NCBI GenBank assembly: GCA_937965795.1
Contig: CALCMD010000111.1
Location: 1 to 30,460, forward strand
DNA length: 30,460 bases
Direction: 5' to 3'
DNA from: an uncultured Lachnospiraceae bacterium
GTDB lineage: Bacteria > Bacillota > Clostridia > Lachnospirales > Lachnospiraceae
This document shows positions 26,101 to 30,460 of this stretch, one piece after another (position 1 is the first letter of the stretch; each line of letters opens with the position of its first letter). A program made the position numbers and the translations under genes. The notes beneath the pieces were generated by a model, which searched no databases, had not been told where the DNA came from, and worked only from the letters and a program-made list of their open reading frames with translations.

Positions 26101-26192
26101 TCAGTGCAAAGAAGATGAGTAAAAAGCAGAAAGCAGCTCTTCGGAAGAAACTGAAAAAGGCAGGAAGCAGTAAGAAGGTAAAAGTAAAATAG
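20184..26192 (+). CDS. Secreted endo-alpha-N-acetylgalactosaminidase-like protein (GH101), copy 2
   Basis: A paralogue of the preceding gene with 2002 residues. The order is signal peptide (about 1-38), lectin-like sandwich (about 45-225), carboxypeptidase-regulatory-like domain (234-309) and GH101 core (about 318-1035). The core has a Ca-loop-like DENEDGTVD (from 550), Trp lid W693/W695, nucleophile D773 (FIYLDVW) and acid/base E799 (STEFG). Compared with copy 1 it has 39 extra residues between lid and nucleophile and 7 fewer between the two catalytic residues, so specificity may differ. Then come two sandwich domains, Big_2 (about 1398-1472), F5/8C-like (1474-1626), an Ala/Lys/Glu coiled coil (about 1633-1773), one FIVAR (1785-1854) and a leucine-rich module (1862-2002) nearly identical to copy 1. 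The ATG follows AAGGAGG by 8 bases; the TTG just before it is less likely. Confidence 0.9.
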   Translation: MKEKSNRKTIRSFMAGLLALVLAVAPVLSGLPAIQAEAADAKVWYHAETGSGNGNAHTYSDASTQPAAVLLNQAVTMPGDGTFSVTYEKQGENPASARLGFFYTYVDDGNFLYVGYDTSSNWFYEYKVNGSGSYASISGLPSQEDGSRTNFSVSLSREALTVKVNDTTQSVNNQDFFTLAEKAGGNGKFGFRAGNPTSFHFTDAKINNAAITNNWAFLADCTGQVFNEEEPVVMYSVTGSVKNTNNQPVPDASVRVGTESTRTDANGNFTLDVEAGIYDVNVSAAGYAASTVSNVEINANKTLDTIILTPKSDASYDHYIQKDAIKAAVSDKFPQVMQYRLTDGGSEKTFLGQETELSTIKINGTAITPVMGEVKINADNAVYPMTLKSGSIDLQMTVKISVSENDLTWEVTEIKKNSGCAKINTIEVPNLNLVTITDEQSDAQFMGATISGNTTSSGDEEITFTKGFTANARPAGYAYGFLSADGVSAGVWSNSEMAADKRLVRNNGANSMSLTSAAWYYEYGDLAASANYDGTPLSELPCAKVCLAGDENEDGTVDWQDGAIAYRDIMNNPMGWEDTKDLVNYRISMNFSSQATNPYMKVADNIKKVYLATDGLPQAVMMKGYGSEGHDSANSEYGNIAERLGGAEDLKKLNTIAHQYHTQTGVHINAQEVYPEAQSFTDELINGSSSKGWGWLDQSYTINRPYDLGSGLRYKRLLQLYDQLNDTNLYANKWPGIVGQSDNETVADAETIAKTVAEKKQTVDTNLDFIYLDVWYGDSWETRKIAQQFNSLGWRFSTEFGYEGEYDSTWQHWATEGHYGGAGSKGLNSDVIRFIRNHQKDSFVLNWPSYHGTADNPLLGGYDLGGFEGWGSNNNFDQYITKTFAINLPTKFLQHYMVYKWENYEGQTSPVGNHEKQITLKNEAGDTVVVTRNEEQRNDDYVERTITLNGKKVLDDVTYLLPWTDSDTKEVKLYHYNYDGGTTTWELPADWTNLANVVVYKLTDAGRTEKQTVAVANGSVQLTADANTPYVVLKGEEAPKTVSEWSNGAHVTDTGFNSYAGTGDGDALNANVWYGDVNSDGVKVVRVVSGNKYLSMGSTDKELEVMTDITGLEAGKDYVAEVYVDNKSDAKAWIEVLGGKNVASNYTLKSLAGNYVRCDAHNVNAVANSNMQQMQVSFTAASSNAVLVLRREAGAGVTYFDDIRIVEKSLNNVHEDGSFTQDFETVVQGLYPFVMGPAQGVDDQVTHLSEKNDPYTQSGWGNVVLDDVIEGKWSLKHHGNNNGLIYRTIPQNLHLEAGVTYDISFDYQAGRDNVYSIVVGDGEKITEQLEYMPGTAAPAKGQKSTTGKFSFTVTGSGSGQSWFGLYSRAASEQSGVDYSYGQRDFILDNLVVTPREGLKLNETNVTLNGVGDIRRLTASQEVTWSTSDEGVVTVGKDGYIQGAGAGTATITAVSKKDASLTASCSVTVVTGADVTQESPFASITANTDQGGDEGKENIIDGNPDTHWHSNWSTGFNVSETNPAIVTATMKDSAKEISGFMITQRTGNTNGLIHKFEYVIGNSFDEATHTVSDVVKQGTMTVEASSIAGGAVIRVPLDGTVTGKYLQIRILQGGGNFASIAELETYKNVVFDNETLLNEKKENKAAADAKYQAAARELDSAKKDLSAASAAVSAAKTDYEKAEAALKKAEAELAVQKASLQSKKAAKEQQEAIVAQAMLEASQAADAAVKSQKLAEAETAKAKVLEIEKTMAGMDAVVTEAKLAVVTARRVLANTKPEEKPPVNDLAEAQKDLKAVLAAAEAVYVQGKKNYTDASWKVFADAYAAAKAAVSSQDVQAVKKAAAALAAAQKALVTGSTVPGDGAIGDTKLGRYQVISGKNRTVRLLSVKNKKAAKLSVPATVKISGVTFKVVEVGAKVMKGNTKLKKVILGTNVATIGKQAFQGCKNLKSVQLKGKALKSIKSGAFKKTSAKLTVSAKKMSKKQKAALRKKLKKAGSSKKVKVK
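25083..25510 (+). other. Coiled-coil region in GH101 copy 2
   Basis: About 140 residues rich in Ala, Lys, Glu and Gln with heptad-like spacing and no Gly or Pro until the final KPEEKPP linker. It stands where copy 1 has its first FIVAR repeat. It probably acts as a stalk. Confidence 0.75.
25537..26192 (+). repeat. C-terminal module, copy 2 (direct repeat with 19240-19902)
   Basis: Matches the end of GH101 copy 1 at both protein and DNA level. Both end in a very basic tail (AGSSKK then KVK). The leucine-rich unit has the BspA-like pattern (KLKKV-LG-NVATIGKQAFQGC) and probably serves surface attachment or binding; that function is inferred. Confidence 0.9.
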
Positions 26193-26212
26193 AAAGTAAG
26201 AAGTAAGAAGAG

Positions 26213-26250
26213 GAACCTGCGGGAGAGAGTTTTTCCCGCAGGTTCTTTTT
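26213..26250 (+). terminator. Terminator of GH101 copy 2
   Basis: GAACCTGCGGGA (about 26213-26224) pairs with TCCCGCAGGTTC (26234-26245) and is followed by TTTTT. It faces the gdhA terminator about 60 bases away. Confidence 0.95.
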
Positions 26251-26311
26251 GTTTGCGCGCCGCAGAATTCAGAGATTCGGAGAATTCCGTCAGGATGTTT
26301 GGTGAACAGAA

Positions 26312-26345
26312 GAAAAAATCCCGCAGTCATCTGACTGCGGGAAAA
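26312..26345 (-). terminator. Terminator of gdhA
   Basis: CCCGCAGTC (26320-26328) and GACTGCGGG (26333-26341) form a perfect stem. On the minus strand it is followed by a T-run (plus-strand AAAAAA at 26313-26318). It lies 13 bases past the gdhA stop. Confidence 0.95.
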
Positions 26346-26357
26346 TCAGTTAAAATC

Positions 26358-27692
26358 TTATACAATACCCTGAGCGTTCATTGCATCTACGACTTTTTCA
26401 AAGCCTGCAATATTTGCTCCTGCAACATAGTTTCCGGCCATACCGTAACGCTCTGCGGCGTCGGCCATATTGTGGCAGATATTTACCATGATGTTTTTCA
26501 GTTTTGCATCTACTTCTTCGAAGGTCCAGCTCAGGCGCTCGCTGTTCTGAGACATTTCCAGAGCGGAAGTAGCTACGCCGCCTGCATTCGCAGCTTTGCC
26601 CGGTGCAAAGATGATGCCGTTTGCCTGTAAATACTCAGTAGCCTCGATCGTTGTCGGCATATTAGCGCCCTCAGCAACTGCAAAGCAGCCGTTTGCCACG
26701 AGAGACTTTGCATCGTCCAGAAGCAGTTCATTCTGAGTTGCGCATGGAAGAGCAACATCACATTTTACGGTCCATACGCCGCGTCCTTCATGGTATTCGG
26801 AATTTGGACGGTATTTCTTGTACTCGGTCAGACGGGCACGGTTTACTTCTTTGATTTCTTTGATAGCGGCTAAGTCAATACCTTCTGCATCGTAAATCCA
26901 TCCGGTAGAATCACTCATGGTAACGACTTTAGCGCCGAGCTGCTGTGCTTTTTCACATGCGTAGATCGCTACGTTACCGGAACCGGAGATACATACGGTC
27001 TGTCCGGCAATGTCCTTGCCGTTCAGTTTCAGAAGTTCCTGTGTCAGGTACAGCAACCCGTATCCGGTAGCTTCTGTTCTTGCCAGGGAGCCGCCATAGG
27101 AAAGTCCTTTTCCTGTCAGCACGCCTTCATATAAACCACGGATTCTCTTATACTGTCCGAACATGTATCCGATTTCTCTTGCACCTGTTCCGATGTCGCC
27201 TGCCGGCACATCTGTGTCAGCGCCAATATATTTGCAAAGCTCTGTCATGAAGCTCTGGCAGAATGCCATAACTTCTCTGTCGGATTTGCCCTTCGGGTCA
27301 AAATCAGAACCGCCTTTTCCGCCGCCGATCGGGAGACCGGTCAGAGAATTCTTAAAAATCTGCTCAAAGCCAAGGAATTTGATAATACCCAGGTTTACGG
27401 AAGGATGTAAACGAAGACCTCCCTTGTATGGTCCGATTGCGCTGTTGAACTGTACACGGTATCCTGTGTTTACCTGTACCTGTCCTTTATCGTCTACCCA
27501 CGGAACACGGAATTTGAACTGTCTCTCCGGATTTACCAGACGTTCCAGAAGAGCATCTTTTCTGAATTTTTCCTCATTGGCCTCGATTACAACTCTCAGA
27601 GATTCCAGAACTTCTTTTACAGCCTGATGAAATTCCGGTTCTGCCGGGTTCTGTTCAACCACTTTTGCGATTACCTCATCTACATATGACAT
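26358..27692 (-). CDS. gdhA: Glutamate dehydrogenase, probably NADP-dependent
   Basis: Interconverts 2-oxoglutarate plus ammonia and glutamate; cytosolic hexamer. The protein has 444 residues, normal for the hexameric type. K90 (GPYKGG), K114 and the catalytic K126 (GGGKGGSDF) with D166 (PAGDIGTG) follow the Clostridium symbiosum enzyme residues with an offset of one. The dinucleotide fold has GSGNVA, and the SDS-T-G-W motif after it resembles NADP enzymes such as that of E. coli rather than the NAD-type SGP. This suggests an ammonia-assimilating role, by inference. AAAGGAGG lies 9 bases before the ATG. It is convergent with GH101 copy 2 and divergent from the ATPase. Confidence 0.96.
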   Translation of the reverse strand: MSYVDEVIAKVVEQNPAEPEFHQAVKEVLESLRVVIEANEEKFRKDALLERLVNPERQFKFRVPWVDDKGQVQVNTGYRVQFNSAIGPYKGGLRLHPSVNLGIIKFLGFEQIFKNSLTGLPIGGGKGGSDFDPKGKSDREVMAFCQSFMTELCKYIGADTDVPAGDIGTGAREIGYMFGQYKRIRGLYEGVLTGKGLSYGGSLARTEATGYGLLYLTQELLKLNGKDIAGQTVCISGSGNVAIYACEKAQQLGAKVVTMSDSTGWIYDAEGIDLAAIKEIKEVNRARLTEYKKYRPNSEYHEGRGVWTVKCDVALPCATQNELLLDDAKSLVANGCFAVAEGANMPTTIEATEYLQANGIIFAPGKAANAGGVATSALEMSQNSERLSWTFEEVDAKLKNIMVNICHNMADAAERYGMAGNYVAGANIAGFEKVVDAMNAQGIV

Positions 27693-27718
27693 CTTTCATT
27701 TCCTCCTTTTATAATCCT

Positions 27719-27734
27719 TCGCTTACTTTAGCGA
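27719..27734 (-). promoter_or_regulatory. Inverted repeat in the gdhA leader
   Basis: TCGCT (27719-27723), 6 bases, AGCGA (27730-27734). It sits between the predicted gdhA start of transcription (about 27746) and the ribosome binding site. It could be a small operator or a leader hairpin. Confidence 0.4.
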
Positions 27735-27752
27735 GATAAAGTTTCCTTGGAC

Positions 27753-27780
27753 ATTATAGCAAAAGATTTGTCATTCGTAA
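27753..27780 (-). promoter_or_regulatory. Promoter of gdhA with extended -10
   Basis: Read on the minus strand: TGC-TATAAT, a perfect -10 (plus-strand 27753-27758) with extended -10 TG. The -35 region (TTTACG-like) is weak, as is common with extended -10 promoters. Confidence 0.7.
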
Positions 27781-27861
27781 ATAAAAAAATGAAGAAAATG
27801 AGTTTTAACGGATGGAAAAAGGAAGAAAAAAGGAAAGACTCTTAAAATTTTAGAAAGTTGG

Positions 27862-27890
27862 TGTACAAAGTTTGTCAGATTTTGTATACT
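27862..27890 (+). promoter_or_regulatory. Promoter of the P-type ATPase gene
   Basis: TATACT (27885-27890) preceded by TTG, with a moderate -35, TGTACA (27862-27867), at 17 bases. It is divergent from the gdhA promoter about 100 bases away. Confidence 0.6.
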
Positions 27891-27938
27891 AATAGGGAGT
27901 AAAATCGTAAAAATGGCATGGGATGTCAGAAGGAAAAC

Positions 27939-27944
27939 AAGAGG
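27939..27944 (+). promoter_or_regulatory. Ribosome binding site deciding the ATPase start
   Basis: AAGAGG is 9 bases before the ATG at 27954. The in-frame ATG at 27918 has no ribosome binding site. Confidence 0.65.
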
Positions 27945-27953
27945 TATAACGAT

Positions 27954-30338
27954 ATGGAGGAAGAACATTATGAAGGTCTGACCAGCCTGGAGGCGGAGCA
28001 AAGAAAAGAGCAGGGACTGGTCAATGTTACGGACAACAACATTTTTAAGACAAAGAAAGAAATTATCATTACGCACACGGTCACATATTTTAATTTCCTG
28101 AACCTGTTTCTGGGGATTCTGGTGCTGATTTCAGGGCAGTACAAAAATATTACTTTCATGGGAGTCATCATCATAAATTCAATCATCGGAATTTTTCAGG
28201 AGATGAAGGTGAAAAAGCTCGTGGATCAGCTTTCTGTAATCACCGCATCAAAGGCCAGAGTCATCCGGGACGGGAAGGAACAGGAGATTCTGATTGATGA
28301 GGTCGTCATGGATGATCTGGTAGTGGTAGAAAATGGCGGCCAGATTTGCGCGGATTGTATCGTGCTGGAGTCGGACGGCATTGAAGTGAATGAATCTATG
28401 CTGACAGGGGAATCAAAGCCAGTTCGAAAAAGCGCCGGGGACAAGCTTTTGTCAGGCAGCTTTCTGGTAGCGGGAACGGGCGTCGGAAAAGTGGAGCATG
28501 TGGGCGAGGAGAATTATGCCGCGGAGCTTGCCAGAAAAGCTAAGACAAAGAAACGTGCCACTTCCGAGATGCAGCAGTCGATCAAAAGAATTATCAAGGT
28601 ACTGGGAGTCCTGATTATTCCGATCGGTATCCTTCTGTACCGCTCACAGATCAATGTATCCGGCGCGACCTTTTCCGAAAGTCTGGTGGGAACTGTGGCT
28701 GGGGTCATCGGCATGATTCCGGAAGGGCTGGTACTTTTGACCAGCGTTACTTTTATTCTGGGCGTGGGACGGCTGGCAAAGAAGCGTGCCCTGGTACAGG
28801 AGATGGAGGCGATCGAGGCGCTGGCCAGGGTGAATGTGCTTTGTCTGGATAAAACAGGGACGATCACGACAGGCGATCTGGAAGTGGTAGACCTGGTGGC
28901 AGTGGGCGGCGAAGGGCTGGAGCGTCTGGAGCAGGTCATGAACGAGATGTCGTATGCTTTTGACGATATAAACAATACCCAGAAGGCGTTGATGAAACGG
29001 TTTAAACAGACGAAAATCTGGCGGATTTCCGGGAAAATTCCTTTTTCATCAGACAGAAAATACCGGGCTGTGCGGTTTGAGAACGAAGGCTGTTATGTAC
29101 TGGGAGCTCCAGAATTCTTAAATAGAGAGGATGAGGAACTGCGGCAGAAGGTTTACGCCTATTCGGCAGAAGGGCTTCGTGTGTTGCTTTTGGGCAAATG
29201 TGGGGATATCCATGAGGACACGGGAGAAGTGGAAAACGTGATTCCGGTGGGGCTGATTGTGATTTCGGACTGCATTCGTCCCGAAGCGATGGATACGTTT
29301 CGGTATTTCAGGGAGCAGCAGGTGGATATTAAGGTGGTATCCGGCGACAACCCGATGACCGTGTCTCAGATAGCGGTCAAAGCCGGGCTGGAAGGCGGAG
29401 AACGGTTTATTGATGCAAATGAGCTGCCTGAGGACTTTCAGGAGCTGTGCCGGGAAGTGGAGAAATATTCCGTATTCGGTCGTGTGAAGCCGGAGCAGAA
29501 GCAGAGAATTGTACAGGCGTATCAGGCGAATAAGAAAGTGGTCGGCATGGTAGGGGACGGCGTGAACGACGTGCTGGCGCTAAAAGATTCAGACTGCGGC
29601 ATTGCTATGGCGGCGGGCAGCGACGCGGCAAAGCAGGTGGCGCACATCGTGCTGCTGGATTCTAATTTTGCGTGCCTGAAAAATATCGTGAGCGAAGGAC
29701 GAACTATCATAACGAATATTGAACGCGTAAGTTCTCTGTATTTGACAAAAACGATCTATTCGGTATTGCTGTGCGTGATCTTTATTCTTCTGGAACGGCC
29801 ATATCCGTTTATTCCTATTCAGCTCTCCTGGATAAGCGCTACGGCAATCGGAATTCCCAGTTTTATTCTGGCTCTGGAACATACAGAGTCTGTCAATTCC
29901 AGTGGATTTTTGCGGCATGTGCTGCGGATTGCCCTTCCTTCAGCGGTGACGATGGTGATGAGCCTGCTGGTTATTCAGGTTCTGGGGCGGTTCTGGAATA
30001 TGGAAGAGACCATGACTTACACTTTCAACCTTTTAGTTGGCGGCGCTGTGGCCATGATGGTAGTCGTCAGGGTATGTTATCCGATGAATTGGCTGCGGAG
30101 AACTTTAAGCATTGGAGTAATTGTTATATTTTGTGCGGGCATCCTTGCGTTGCCGGAGCTTTTGGGTATCTATCGTATCTTCCGTTGGGAAATGGTGTTG
30201 ATGATTCCGCTGTTGTGTATGGTGCTTGTATTCTTTAAGATTTTTACGGAATTTGCCGAGGGATGTTTTAAAATAAGACGGTGGATTAAAGATAAATTGA
30301 AAAAGAAAGAGCCGGAGGAAAAGTTGGCTGAAATTTAA
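27954..30338 (+). CDS. P-type cation-transporting ATPase, CtpE-like
   Basis: An ATP-driven cation pump in the membrane, 794 residues. Two N-terminal helices (about 45-80) are followed by the actuator with TGES (151-154). A helix pair then carries the ion-site motif IPEGLVLLTS, the phosphorylation motif has D299 (CLDKTGT), and a small nucleotide-binding domain follows. The hinge is GDGVND (534-539), and about six C-terminal helices end in a Lys-rich tail. The PEGLVLLTS form and the compact size fit the CtpE group, for which calcium uptake has been reported in mycobacteria. The ion here is not provable from sequence. There is no N-terminal metal-binding CxxC domain, which argues against a copper or cadmium pump. 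Confidence 0.9.
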   Translation: MEEEHYEGLTSLEAEQRKEQGLVNVTDNNIFKTKKEIIITHTVTYFNFLNLFLGILVLISGQYKNITFMGVIIINSIIGIFQEMKVKKLVDQLSVITASKARVIRDGKEQEILIDEVVMDDLVVVENGGQICADCIVLESDGIEVNESMLTGESKPVRKSAGDKLLSGSFLVAGTGVGKVEHVGEENYAAELARKAKTKKRATSEMQQSIKRIIKVLGVLIIPIGILLYRSQINVSGATFSESLVGTVAGVIGMIPEGLVLLTSVTFILGVGRLAKKRALVQEMEAIEALARVNVLCLDKTGTITTGDLEVVDLVAVGGEGLERLEQVMNEMSYAFDDINNTQKALMKRFKQTKIWRISGKIPFSSDRKYRAVRFENEGCYVLGAPEFLNREDEELRQKVYAYSAEGLRVLLLGKCGDIHEDTGEVENVIPVGLIVISDCIRPEAMDTFRYFREQQVDIKVVSGDNPMTVSQIAVKAGLEGGERFIDANELPEDFQELCREVEKYSVFGRVKPEQKQRIVQAYQANKKVVGMVGDGVNDVLALKDSDCGIAMAAGSDAAKQVAHIVLLDSNFACLKNIVSEGRTIITNIERVSSLYLTKTIYSVLLCVIFILLERPYPFIPIQLSWISATAIGIPSFILALEHTESVNSSGFLRHVLRIALPSAVTMVMSLLVIQVLGRFWNMEETMTYTFNLLVGGAVAMMVVVRVCYPMNWLRRTLSIGVIVIFCAGILALPELLGIYRIFRWEMVLMIPLLCMVLVFFKIFTEFAEGCFKIRRWIKDKLKKKEPEEKLAEI

Positions 30339-30356
30339 ACGGATATCCATGAGCGG

Positions 30357-30385
30357 GGGATTACTGATTAGCGGTAGTCCCTTTT
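30357..30385 (+). terminator. Terminator of the P-type ATPase gene
   Basis: GGGATTAC (30357-30364) pairs with GTAGTCCC (30374-30381), with one G-U pair, followed by TTTT. I see nothing supportable in the remaining 75 bases. Confidence 0.85.
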
Positions 30386-30460
30386 GCACGTAAATCATGG
30401 TTTGTGGGGAGATGTCCACTTACCCCGGAAGTTTATGGAGACGGAAATTCGTATGCTTAC

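Overview
This window looks like chromosome of a gut Firmicute of the Lachnospiraceae type (Mediterraneibacter/Blautia/Dorea-like). That placement is inference. It rests on strong AGGAGG ribosome binding sites, Gram-positive sigma-A promoters, a CIRCE-controlled groESL operon, a ZTP riboswitch, a split PurH, a clostridial-type hexameric glutamate dehydrogenase, and large secreted mucin-active enzymes carrying FIVAR and BspA-like leucine-rich modules. No phage, insertion sequence or CRISPR array is visible.

Left part (1-11476), housekeeping. A palindromic intergenic stretch (14-85) precedes groES-groEL with its CIRCE operator. Two small membrane proteins of unknown function follow, then guaB (IMP dehydrogenase). 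Next come a membrane-anchored T7-lysozyme-like amidase and, one base after its stop, a HEAT-repeat/SAM methyltransferase fusion. A ZTP riboswitch whose aptamer overlaps an intrinsic terminator then controls a two-gene operon for the last two steps of IMP synthesis: a PurO-like IMP cyclohydrolase and a formyltransferase-only PurH. The substrate pool of these enzymes includes ZMP, the riboswitch ligand, so the control logic is coherent, and guaB nearby consumes the IMP. An M3 oligoendopeptidase F follows.

Middle part (11485-13673). A TM1586-type nitroreductase-fold protein is followed by a tRNA-Gly(GCC) with its own promoter and terminator, and by an lrgA-lrgB pair with overlapping start and stop.

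Accessory part (13781-26250). Two very large secreted endo-alpha-N-acetylgalactosaminidases (GH101; 2003 and 2002 residues) lie in tandem, each with its own terminator. They should release core-1 O-glycans from mucin. Their catalytic halves have diverged, including a 39-residue insertion and a 7-residue deletion around the active site of the second copy. Their C-terminal FIVAR and leucine-rich modules are nearly identical, which suggests gene conversion or module exchange. Neither has an LPxTG anchor. This is the most interesting part of the window.

Right part (26312-30385). gdhA lies on the minus strand, convergent with the second GH101 gene, with back-to-back terminators. A CtpE-like P-type cation ATPase is divergent from gdhA, and its terminator lies just before the window ends. 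I found no clear multi-gene system that I would call undescribed; the tandem GH101 locus and several unexplained hairpins are the best leads.
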